64,000 nucleotides of DNA, from positions 1-64,000 of the forward strand of contig JAYSSR010000102.1 of assembly GCA_043720395.1 (NCBI GenBank), written 5' to 3'. Origin of the DNA: JANOYY01 sp043720395. GTDB lineage: Bacteria > Actinomycetota > Acidimicrobiia > Acidimicrobiales > JANYDT01. The position numbers were made by a program, and so were the translations under genes. The stretch's first letter is position 1; each line of letters starts with the position of its first letter. Below the pieces are notes generated by a model that saw nothing but the letters and a program-made list of their open reading frames with translations, made no database searches and was not told the DNA's origin. This document shows, piece by piece, positions 50,974 through 58,252 of this stretch.

Positions 50974-51024
50974 CGACGTTGGGAACGTCGGCGACCCCGG
51001 GGGTATGCGAACCTCCCAACGTCG
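50974..51024. repeat. REP-like family B, first of three tandem copies
   Basis: CGACGTTGGGAACGTC...AACCTCCCAACGTCG, with inner ACCCCGGGGGT. Start-to-start spacing to the next copy is 71 bp. The 412-bp gap 50866-51277 holds these three copies, a palindromic operator and the mmsA leader. Confidence 0.82.
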
Positions 51025-51044
51025 GGTGACCCCCAGGACAGCGC

Positions 51045-51095
51045 CGACGTTGGGAACATCGGCCACCTCCGAGGTAAGTGATCTTCCCAACGTCG
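51045..51095. repeat. REP-like family B, second tandem copy (right inverted repeat)
   Basis: CGACGTTGGGAACATC...GATCTTCCCAACGTCG with inner ACCTCCGAGGT. The linker to the next copy (around GTGAACCGCAGAAC) is the reverse complement of the linker between the copies at 49836 and 49908. Confidence 0.85.
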
Positions 51096-51116
51096 CGTGA
51101 ACCGCAGAACCAGTTC

Positions 51117-51167
51117 CGAGGTTGGGAACATCGGCCACCCCGGGGGTATGTGATCTTCCCAACGTCG
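51117..51167. repeat. REP-like family B, third tandem copy (right inverted repeat)
   Basis: CGAGGTTGGGAACATC...GATCTTCCCAACGTCG with inner ACCCCGGGGGT, 72 bp after the previous start. Confidence 0.85.
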
Positions 51168-51200
51168 GAAAGGGGTCTGTGCCAGAACAATGCAACGGAC

Positions 51201-51214
51201 TTTGTCATGACAAA
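51201..51214. promoter_or_regulatory. Perfect 14-bp palindrome upstream of mmsA
   Basis: TTTGTCATGACAAA is perfectly symmetric and lies 63 bp before the mmsA start, between the last REP and the ribosome site. It fits a GntR- or MarR-sized dimer site and is unlike the MocR-region motif, so mmsA may be controlled separately. Confidence 0.5.
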
Positions 51215-51277
51215 TGGAAAAATGGACTCGTTGTGCCGCGCAGAGCGCACCACCCAAGAGTCCAGGAGGACGCTCTC

Positions 51278-52777
51278 ATGACGAACAAAATCGGACATTG
51301 GATCGGTGGCGAGGCGGTCGCAGGCACGAGCGGACGCACGTCGCCGGTATACAACCCGGCGACCGGCCAAGTAGCAGCGAACGTCGCACTGGCGAGCGTC
51401 AAAGAGATGGACGCCGCTGTCGCCGCGGCGAAGGCCGCGTTCCCCGCGTGGCGGTCTACGAGTCTCAGTCGACGCTCCGAGATCCTGTTCCACTTCCGTG
51501 AACTCATCGACGCGAACCGCAAGGAGATCGCGAGCCTCATCACGGCAGAGCACGGCAAGGTACTTTCCGACGCTCTTGGCGAACTCGCGCGAGGCCTCGA
51601 GAACGTCGAGTTCGCGTGCGGCATCCCGCACTTGCTCAAGGGTGGCATGAGCGAGCAGGCGGCGAACGGCGTCGACGTGTTCTCACTCAAGCAGCCGCTC
51701 GGCGTCGTGGCCGGCATCACGCCCTTCAACTTTCCGGCCATGGTCCCGATGTGGATGTTCGCGAACGCGATCGCGTGTGGCAACACGTTCATCCTGAAGC
51801 CGAGCGAGAAGGACCCGTCGGTAAGCCTGTTCATCGCCGACCTGTTCCGCCAGGCGGGCCTGCCGGCGGGCGTCTTCAACGTGGTCAACGGCGACAAGGT
51901 CGCGGTCGACCGCATTCTCAGCCACCCTGACATTGCCGCGGTGAGCTTCGTCGGTTCGACGCTGATCGCCAAGTACATCTACGAGACCGGCACGAGCAAC
52001 GGCAAGCGCGTTCAGGCACTAGGTGGGGCGAAGAACCACATGGTCGTGCTGCCCGACGCCGACCTCGACATGGCGGCGGATGCAGCGGTGAGCGCCGCCT
52101 ACGGTTCGGCGGGGGAGCGCTGTATGGCGATCAGCGTCGTCGTGTGCGTCGGCAATTCCGCCGACCCGCTCATCGCGAAGATCAAAGGCCGCGTGAAGAA
52201 GCTCAACATCGGGCCGGGCAACGATCCGCAGTCGGAGATGGGTCCCCTGATCACTCGTGAGCACCGCGACAAGGTGGCGAGTTACGTCGAGAACGCTGCG
52301 GCTGAAGGGGCCAAGGTCGTGATCGACGGTCGCAAGCACAAGTTCACGGGTGAGGCCAAGAACGGGTTCTTCCTTGGCATCAGCCTCATCGACAAGGTCA
52401 AGCCCGGCATGAAGGTCTACGACGACGAGATCTTCGGTCCGGTGTTGTCCGTGATGCGCGTCAAAACGTACGAGGACGCTCTCAAGCTCGTCAACGACAA
52501 CCCCTACGGCAATGGCACGGCGATCTTCACCCGCGACGGTGGTGCCGCCCGACAGTTCCAATTCGACTGCCAGGTCGGCATGGTCGGGATCAACGTGCCC
52601 GTGCCCGTGCCGGTGGCGTATTACTCGTTCGGCGGCTGGAAGGCGTCGCTGTTCGGCGACACGCATATGTACGGGCCGGACGGTATCCACTTCTTCACGA
52701 AAACGAAGGTTGTCACCTCACGCTGGCCCGACCCGGCGACGTCGACGGTCGACCTCGGTTTCCCGCAGAACCGGTAG
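51278..52777 (+). CDS. mmsA: CoA-acylating methylmalonate-semialdehyde dehydrogenase
   Basis: NAD-dependent oxidative decarboxylation of malonate or methylmalonate semialdehyde to acetyl- or propionyl-CoA, which drains beta-alanine and beta-aminoisobutyrate from pyrimidine (and valine) breakdown. 499 residues: 'PLGVVAGITPFNFPAMVPMWMF', 'NTFILKPSEKDPS', 'GGAKNHMVVLPDAD', catalytic Cys in 'GSAGERCMAIS' and 'EIFGPVLSVMR'. ATG 51278 follows CAGGAGGA. Upstream in-frame codons run through REP DNA and are excluded. Confidence 0.95.
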   Translation: MTNKIGHWIGGEAVAGTSGRTSPVYNPATGQVAANVALASVKEMDAAVAAAKAAFPAWRSTSLSRRSEILFHFRELIDANRKEIASLITAEHGKVLSDALGELARGLENVEFACGIPHLLKGGMSEQAANGVDVFSLKQPLGVVAGITPFNFPAMVPMWMFANAIACGNTFILKPSEKDPSVSLFIADLFRQAGLPAGVFNVVNGDKVAVDRILSHPDIAAVSFVGSTLIAKYIYETGTSNGKRVQALGGAKNHMVVLPDADLDMAADAAVSAAYGSAGERCMAISVVVCVGNSADPLIAKIKGRVKKLNIGPGNDPQSEMGPLITREHRDKVASYVENAAAEGAKVVIDGRKHKFTGEAKNGFFLGISLIDKVKPGMKVYDDEIFGPVLSVMRVKTYEDALKLVNDNPYGNGTAIFTRDGGAARQFQFDCQVGMVGINVPVPVPVAYYSFGGWKASLFGDTHMYGPDGIHFFTKTKVVTSRWPDPATSTVDLGFPQNR

Positions 52778-52784
52778 CCCATTC

Positions 52785-52837
52785 GATGTTTGGTCGATGT
52801 TGCCCGGCGGGCGGGGTGGATTGACCAAACATGCGGG
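52785..52837. repeat. Palindromic element, family D (ATGTTTGGTC type)
   Basis: GATGTTTGGTCGATGTTGCCCGG is inverted as GGATTGACCAAACATGCGGG, 8 bp after the mmsA stop. Related to 17707-17752; may act as terminator. Confidence 0.65.
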
Positions 52838-52867
52838 CCGGGACCCAGCGGCCATCACCGCGGCGCG

Positions 52868-53092
52868 TCAGGTGCTGTCGACGCGGAACACGCGGTGGAG
52901 GAGAGCTGACACACGGGTGCGGATGCGGAACCTACGGGTCTTCCGGCGTGCGAGCTCACGATCGAGAGCAGCCGTGTCTGCGGCGACCCGCTTGCGCTCA
53001 CCAGGGCTCTTCGCCGCGACCGCCTCGAAGCGCAGAAGATTCTGACGCTCCTGGAGCTCGTGGTCGTTGAGCGTCTCAATACTCTTCGGCAT
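52868..53092 (-). CDS. Small basic helical protein of unknown function
   Basis: 74 residues opening MPKSIETLNDHELQERQNLL, with heptad-like helical charge pattern to residue 52 and an Arg-rich tail. It resembles small actinobacterial coiled-coil proteins with no assigned role. The ATG at 53092 is divergent from the LLM oxidoreductase gene 101 bp away. A longer frame in another register (52855-53586) overlaps that gene and is rejected. Confidence 0.6.
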   Translation of the reverse strand: MPKSIETLNDHELQERQNLLRFEAVAAKSPGERKRVAADTAALDRELARRKTRRFRIRTRVSALLHRVFRVDST

Positions 53093-53193
53093 GGTCGCAT
53101 CGTACGGACCGGGACGTCGCTGGTCGAGCAATTCACCAGTTTGTAACCGGACAGTCCCACACGCGACCTAACAATCCGTACAGACTCAGGGCG

Positions 53194-54234
53194 ATGGACA
53201 TCGGTGTCGTGCTCCAGACCAACCCGCCAGCGTCCAGGGTGGTGGATCTCGCGAAGCGGGCGGAGACGTACGGGTTCAGCCATGTCTGGACGTTCGACTC
53301 GCACATCCTCTGGCAGGAGCCGTACGTCATCTACAGCCAGATCCTGGCGGAGACACGCAAAGTCATCGTCGGTCCGATGGTCACCAACCCTGCGACCCGA
53401 GACTGGACCGTCACGGCCAGTGTCTTTGCGACGCTCAACGATATGTACGGGAACAGAACCGTTTGTGGGATCGGACGCGGTGACAGCGCGGTGCGGGTCA
53501 CGAACGGTGCACCGGTAACAATCTCGGAAACAAGGGCCGCGATCCACGTCATCCGAGAACTCGCGAACGGGCGCGCGGCTGAGCACAAAGGTTCGACCAT
53601 CCGCTTCCCGTGGGCGTCGAAGAGCCGTATCGAAGTGTGGCTCGCCGCCTACGGGCCGAAGATGCTGGCCATGACCGGTGAGGTGGCCGACGGGTTCATC
53701 CTGCAGCTCGCCGACCCCGACATCACCGCCTGGACCATACAGGCTGTGCGAGATGCGGCGGCGCAGGCCGGGCGCGACCCCTCAGCGGTGACCATCTGCG
53801 TCGCCGCGCCCGCCTACGTGACCGACGGCAGCGACGCCGCGAACGCACACGGCAGGGACCAGTGCCGATGGTTCGGTGGCATGGTCGGCAACCATGTTGC
53901 GGACATCGTGAGTCGCTACGGCGACCATGGAGGCGGGGGCGTCCCGGCGGCGCTCACCGACTACATCAAGGGACGCCAGGGCTACGACTACAACGAGCAC
54001 GGCCGGGCAGGCAACACGCACACGAGCTTCGTGCCCGACGAGATCGTCGACCGCTTCTGTCTGATCGGCGACGTCGACCACCAGCTCGCCCGCATCGAGG
54101 AGCTGCGTTCGCTCGGCGTCGACCAGTTCGCCGTCTATCTCCAGCACGACGACCAGGACGCCACGCTGCAGGCCTACGGGCAGCGGGTGATCCCGGCGAT
54201 CAACGCGGCAACCGCCACGAGCGCGAAGTCGTGA
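53194..54234 (+). CDS. LLM-class, probably F420-dependent oxidoreductase of the pyrimidine locus
   Basis: 346-residue luciferase-like (LLM) TIM barrel close to F420-dependent methylene-tetrahydromethanopterin reductases: 'VDLAKRAETYGFSHVWTFDSH', 'VGPMVTNPATRDWTVTASVFAT', 'CGIGRGDSAVRV' and 'WLAAYGPKMLAMTGEVADGFILQ'. I believe it matches the CPS_4043-type group of unknown function. It sits between mmsA and a pyrimidine-type importer, while a flavin/iron-sulfur dihydropyrimidine dehydrogenase is absent from the window. A role in reducing uracil or thymine with reduced F420 is therefore a reasonable inference, not shown. Confidence 0.85.
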   Translation: MDIGVVLQTNPPASRVVDLAKRAETYGFSHVWTFDSHILWQEPYVIYSQILAETRKVIVGPMVTNPATRDWTVTASVFATLNDMYGNRTVCGIGRGDSAVRVTNGAPVTISETRAAIHVIRELANGRAAEHKGSTIRFPWASKSRIEVWLAAYGPKMLAMTGEVADGFILQLADPDITAWTIQAVRDAAAQAGRDPSAVTICVAAPAYVTDGSDAANAHGRDQCRWFGGMVGNHVADIVSRYGDHGGGGVPAALTDYIKGRQGYDYNEHGRAGNTHTSFVPDEIVDRFCLIGDVDHQLARIEELRSLGVDQFAVYLQHDDQDATLQAYGQRVIPAINAATATSAKS

Positions 54235-54253
54235 GTCGTTCGGAGGCCCGTAG

Positions 54254-54330
54254 GTTGTGGCCTCAAATCGGTCACTGGGGCCCCAATTCGGGCCGATTTG
54301 GGGCCACGCCGACTGGTTTGGGGCCACAAC
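54254..54330. repeat. Nested palindrome, family H (GTTGTGGCC type)
   Basis: GTTGTGG-CCTCAAATCGGTC and GACTGGTTTGGGGCCACAAC form the outer stem; GGGGCCCCAATTCGG and CCGATTTGGGGCC the inner one. It lies between the LLM gene and the permease gene and ends 28 bp before the permease start. Confidence 0.8.
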
Positions 54331-54358
54331 GTCCAGCAGAACAGCCTGGGTGGGAGCG

Positions 54359-55249
54359 ATGACGCCCGCGCTGTCACGCGCCACGGCAGCAGTGCTGACC
54401 GCCGTAAGGACGCCGGCGCTCGGCGTCGCTGGCTTCGCGATCCTCGGCGGCGCGTGGGAGCTCACCAAGGCGCTCGGTGGAAGCGATGGACGCCTCGCCA
54501 TGGTCCGCACCGACGACGCCTCCATGCCACATCTCACGACGGTGATCCGCTCGCTCGGCCAGGAGGACGTACGCGGCACGGGACGCAGCGTCGGACGGGC
54601 CGTGCTCAACGGCAGCTGGTTCTCGCTGCGCCTGGCACTCGGCGGGTTCGTTCTCGGCCTCATCATCGGGATGGCGCTGGCATTGCTCATGCAGCGGTTC
54701 AAGATCGTCGAACGCGCGTGGATGCCGTACATCGTGCTGAGCCAGACGGTGCCGCTCATCGCACTCGCTCCGCTGATCGTTGGCTGGGGCGGCCAGCTGC
54801 ATATCGGCAGTTACGAGTGGCACCCATGGATGTCGGTCGTGGCAATGGCCGCGTACCTGTCGTTCTTCCCGGTCTCGATCGGTGCACTCCGCGGCCTGCA
54901 ATCCCCGAAGGAGCAGTCGCTCGAGCTGATGCAGTCCTACGCCGCAACGTCGTGGCAGACGACGCTCAAGCTCCGGTTGCCGAGCGCGGTGCCGTATCTG
55001 ATGCCGTCGATCAAGCTCGCCGCCGCGGCGAGCGTCGTGGGGGCGATCGTCGCCGAGATCTCCTCGGGTACGCCGGGGGGTATCGGACGCCTCATCATCG
55101 ACTACTTCCAAAAGGCATCGGGCGATCCGTCACGGGTGTTCACGGCGTTCCTGGGTGCCGCTTGTCTTGGCCTTGTTGTCGCGGGCTTTGTCGCTGCGGC
55201 GGAGAAAGTCCTCACCCGCAACCGGCCTGCTACGACGGAACTCGCATGA
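54359..55249 (+). CDS. ABC importer permease 1 (BPD_transp_1, pyrimidine/NMT1-type)
   Basis: 296 residues with six membrane helices and the EAA loop 'QSLELMQSYAATSWQTTLKLRLPSAVPYLMPSIKLAAA'. The fold is that of nitrate/taurine/thiamine-precursor importers. ATG 54359 follows GGTGGGAG; further in-frame codons upstream are in palindrome DNA. The stop overlaps the ATPase start (ATGA). A large extracytoplasmic segment lies between helix 1 and helix 2 (about residues 40-85). Confidence 0.9.
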   Translation: MTPALSRATAAVLTAVRTPALGVAGFAILGGAWELTKALGGSDGRLAMVRTDDASMPHLTTVIRSLGQEDVRGTGRSVGRAVLNGSWFSLRLALGGFVLGLIIGMALALLMQRFKIVERAWMPYIVLSQTVPLIALAPLIVGWGGQLHIGSYEWHPWMSVVAMAAYLSFFPVSIGALRGLQSPKEQSLELMQSYAATSWQTTLKLRLPSAVPYLMPSIKLAAAASVVGAIVAEISSGTPGGIGRLIIDYFQKASGDPSRVFTAFLGAACLGLVVAGFVAAAEKVLTRNRPATTELA

Positions 55250-56055
55250 CCGCAAGCCCGCCCGTCGTCGAGGTCTCCCGCGTCTCCAAGGTCTTCAACC
55301 GCGGCAAGCCCAATCAGGTCGACGCTCTCCTCGACATTTCCCTCACCATCGAGACCGGTTCGTTCGTGTCGCTAATCGGACCGTCGGGTTGCGGGAAGTC
55401 GACGCTGCTTCGGCTCATCGCCGATCTCACGCAGCCGACGGATGGCACGATCACGGTGAACGGGAAGTCGGCCAAGCAGGCGCGTCTCGACCAGGACTAC
55501 GGCATGGCGTTCCAGCAGGCCGGCCTCTTCGAGTGGCGCAAAATCGCCCGCAACGTCGAACTGCCACTGGACCTGAAAGGCTGGGACCGGGCCAGGCGGC
55601 GGGCCCGTGCGCTCGAACTGCTGGAACTGGTCAAGCTCCCGGACTTCGCGAATCACTACCCGTGGGAGTTGTCGGGCGGCATGCAGCAGCGCGTCGCCAT
55701 TGCCCGTGCGCTCGCCAGTGATCCCGCTCTCATGCTCATGGACGAGCCGTTCGGTGCGCTCGACGAGATGACGCGCGAACACATGCAGGCGGAGTTCCTG
55801 CGCATTTGCGCGGCGACGCGGAAGTCCGTTGTGTTCGTGACCCACTCGATTCCCGAGGCGGTGTACCTGTCGGACCGCGTCGTGGTGATGTCACCGCGAC
55901 CAGGGCGTATCACGCACGTCGTGGACGTTGACCTCGGGCCCCGCGATGAAGCCGCGAGGGAGTCGGCCGAGTTCTTCAAGAAGATCACCGAGGTGCGGGA
56001 GGCGTTGCGGGGCGTTGAACCGGGCACCTCCGCGAGAGGGATCGACGACCGATGA
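55246..56055 (+). CDS. ABC importer ATPase (pyrimidine/NMT1-type)
   Basis: 269 residues: Walker A GPSGCGKS (about residue 44), Q-loop 'YGMAFQQAGLFEWRK', signature LSGGMQQR, Walker B LMLMDEPFGALDEMT and H-loop 'VVFVTHSIPEAVYLSD'. This is the SsuB/TauB/ThiZ group. Coupled by ATGA overlaps to the permeases on both sides. Confidence 0.93.
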   Translation: MTASPPVVEVSRVSKVFNRGKPNQVDALLDISLTIETGSFVSLIGPSGCGKSTLLRLIADLTQPTDGTITVNGKSAKQARLDQDYGMAFQQAGLFEWRKIARNVELPLDLKGWDRARRRARALELLELVKLPDFANHYPWELSGGMQQRVAIARALASDPALMLMDEPFGALDEMTREHMQAEFLRICAATRKSVVFVTHSIPEAVYLSDRVVVMSPRPGRITHVVDVDLGPRDEAARESAEFFKKITEVREALRGVEPGTSARGIDDR

Positions 56056-56843
56056 ACGGTGCACGCAAGCGGGCCATCGGACGTTTCGCGCCACCCGTCG
56101 CGTGGGGGGTGCTGTTCCTGCTCGCATGGGAGGCGTTCGTGAAGCTGCGCGACATCAAGCCGTTCCTGCTCCCGGCCCCGACCGGGATACGCAAGGCCCT
56201 CGTGTCCAACCGCCACCAGATCTGGGACGCTGCCACGTCGACGGCGACGAACGCGTTCATCGGTCTGTTGGCGGGCGCGCTCGCCGGGTTCGCGGTTGCG
56301 CTGACGGCGCAGCGGTTCAAGGTACTACGCGCGCTTATTGCTCCGTCGGCGGCGGCGTTCAATACGATGCCGATCGTGGCGCTCGGCCCGATCTTCTACA
56401 ACCTCTTCGGGCCCACGAGCGAGGGCGCGCGTCGATTCGTCGTGGCCCTCGTGGCGTTCTTTCCCGTGTTCGTGAACACGCTGAAGGGCCTCACCCAGGT
56501 GGACCCCGTGCACGAGGAATTGATGCGCTCCTACGCAGCCGGACCGGGCGCATTCCTCCGGCTCGTCCGCCTTCCGAACGCGATGCCGTTCGCGATTACC
56601 GGACTTCGGGTGGCTGCATCGCTCAGCGTCATCGCGGCGGTCGTGGTGGAGTACTTCGGCGGCCTCCAGAACGGACTCGGCTCGCGAGTTGCCAGCGCCA
56701 TGAAGCTTTCGCAGGCACCGAAGGGGTGGGCATACATCACGTCGGCCATCGCAATGGGCCTGCTGTTCTACCTCGGTGGACTTGTTTTGGAGCGGGTCGC
56801 AATGCCGTGGCAGGCCCGTCGCCGATCGTCGCAGGAAGCCTGA
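56052..56843 (+). CDS. ABC importer permease 2 (pyrimidine/NMT1-type)
   Basis: 263 residues, six helices, EAA loop 'HEELMRSYAAGPGAFLRLVRLPNAMPFAITGLRVAASLS'. It differs clearly from permease 1, so the transporter core is a heterodimer. The start overlaps the ATPase stop (ATGA). The binding protein gene follows after 63 bp. Confidence 0.92.
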   Translation: MNGARKRAIGRFAPPVAWGVLFLLAWEAFVKLRDIKPFLLPAPTGIRKALVSNRHQIWDAATSTATNAFIGLLAGALAGFAVALTAQRFKVLRALIAPSAAAFNTMPIVALGPIFYNLFGPTSEGARRFVVALVAFFPVFVNTLKGLTQVDPVHEELMRSYAAGPGAFLRLVRLPNAMPFAITGLRVAASLSVIAAVVVEYFGGLQNGLGSRVASAMKLSQAPKGWAYITSAIAMGLLFYLGGLVLERVAMPWQARRRSSQEA

Positions 56844-56906
56844 CAACGACTGAATTTCGCCAACGTTCCCAGTACCAAACCAACAACCCATGAAGGGGAG
56901 AACCAC

Positions 56907-58178
56907 ATGAGGAAAGCACAACTGACGCGAGCACTGCTCGCATGCAGCGTCTTGTCGCTCGTAGCCGTCGGCTGCAGCAGCGACAAGGCAGACGACACCA
57001 CCGCAGCCACCGAGGCTGTTGCAACCGACGCACCGGCGACCGAGGCAGCAGCCACGGAAGCCGCTGTCACCGAAGCAGCAGCAACAGAAGCCGCCGCGAC
57101 CGAGGCGGCTGTCACCGAAGCGGCGGCACCGGCGCCTGCTGATTGCGCGACCGCTACACCGGTCAAGCTACAACTCCAATGGGTGACACAGGCCCAGTTC
57201 GCCGGGTACTACGCCGCGGTCGATCAGGGCTTCTACAAGGCACAGTGCCTCGACGTGAACATCCTGGAAGGTGGCGTCGACATCACGCCCCAGACGCAGC
57301 TGGCCACGGGTGCCGCCGACTACGCCATCTCCTGGGTTCCGAAGGCGCTTGCCTCGCGGGAGCAGGGTGCTGCGATCACCAACGTCGCCCAGATCTTCGA
57401 GCGGTCCGGCACCCTGCAGGTGTCGTGGAAGGATTCGAACATCGCCACGGCAGCCGATTTGAAGGGCAAAAAGGTCGGCAACTGGGGCTTCGGCAACGAG
57501 TTTGAACTCTTCGCCGGCATGACCAAAGCAGGGCTCGATCCCGGCAAGGACGTCACGCTGGTGCAGCAGAACTTCGACATGCAGGCGCTTCTCAAGAGGG
57601 AGATCGACGCCGCACAGGCGATGACGTACAACGAGTATGCGCAGGTCCTTGAAGCGAAGGGTGCCGACGGCCAACTCAACACCCCGGACATGTTCAATAC
57701 GATCAATTGGAACACTGAGGGCACAGCGATGCTCCAGGACGCCATTTGGGCGAGCACGGACAAGCTCACCGACGCTGCTTATCAGGACCAGACGACGCGC
57801 TTCGTGAAGGCGTCGGTCCAGGGTTGGGTGTTCTGCCGTGACAACGCCGACAAGTGCGTCGACATGGTCGTGGCGAAGGGCTCGAAGCTCGGCAAGAGCC
57901 ACCAGCAGTGGCAGATGAACGAGATCAACAAGCTGATCTGGCCGTCGACGTCGGGCATCGGCGTCATCAACCCGAACCAGTGGGACCAGACCGTCAAGGT
58001 GGCGATGGAGACCAAGAACGCCGAGGGCTCGACCGTGATCACCAAGGCACCTGATGCCGGGGCGATGTCGAACGACTACGTGTCGAAGGCGCTCGCCGAT
58101 TGGAAGGCTGCTGGCGTCGATGTGATGGGCGCGACCTGGGCACCGGCCACCGTCACTCTCAATGAGGGCGGGGCCTGA
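56907..58178 (+). CDS. NMT1/THI5-like substrate-binding lipoprotein
   Basis: 423 residues. Lipobox LVAVGC (Cys23), then a low-complexity linker (about 30-75) built of repeated ATEAA/VTEAA units, then an NMT1/THI5-like domain: 'VKLQLQWVTQAQFAGYYAAVDQGFYK', 'GAADYAISWVPKALASREQG', 'KGKKVGNWGFGNEFELFAG'. THI5-like binding proteins take pyrimidines or thiamine precursors; with the degradation genes nearby, uracil, thymine or a hydropyrimidine is the likely ligand. It ends the operon before a strong bidirectional hairpin. Confidence 0.9.
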   Translation: MRKAQLTRALLACSVLSLVAVGCSSDKADDTTAATEAVATDAPATEAAATEAAVTEAAATEAAATEAAVTEAAAPAPADCATATPVKLQLQWVTQAQFAGYYAAVDQGFYKAQCLDVNILEGGVDITPQTQLATGAADYAISWVPKALASREQGAAITNVAQIFERSGTLQVSWKDSNIATAADLKGKKVGNWGFGNEFELFAGMTKAGLDPGKDVTLVQQNFDMQALLKREIDAAQAMTYNEYAQVLEAKGADGQLNTPDMFNTINWNTEGTAMLQDAIWASTDKLTDAAYQDQTTRFVKASVQGWVFCRDNADKCVDMVVAKGSKLGKSHQQWQMNEINKLIWPSTSGIGVINPNQWDQTVKVAMETKNAEGSTVITKAPDAGAMSNDYVSKALADWKAAGVDVMGATWAPATVTLNEGGA

Positions 58179-58191
58179 CCCGTCTGTAGAT

Positions 58192-58224
58192 TGCTACGCG
58201 CGCTGACTATCAGCGCGCGTAGCA
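58192..58224. terminator. Bidirectional terminator hairpin
   Basis: TGCTACGCGCGCTG and CAGCGCGCGTAGCA form a perfect 14-bp stem with a 5-nt loop, between the importer operon and the convergent protease gene. Confidence 0.7.
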
Positions 58225-58252
58225 GTAGGTCCAGTTGGCGCGAAGTCCAACG

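Noticed and set aside
49836..51167. Regularly spaced repeats resembling a CRISPR array
   Set aside because: Units are palindromic over their full length, the spacers are partly conserved and short, only two or three units occur in a row, and no cas genes are nearby.
52855..53586. 243-codon minus-strand frame overlapping the LLM oxidoreductase
   Set aside because: It lies antisense to a clear LLM gene for most of its length; the 74-residue frame in another register is the better candidate.
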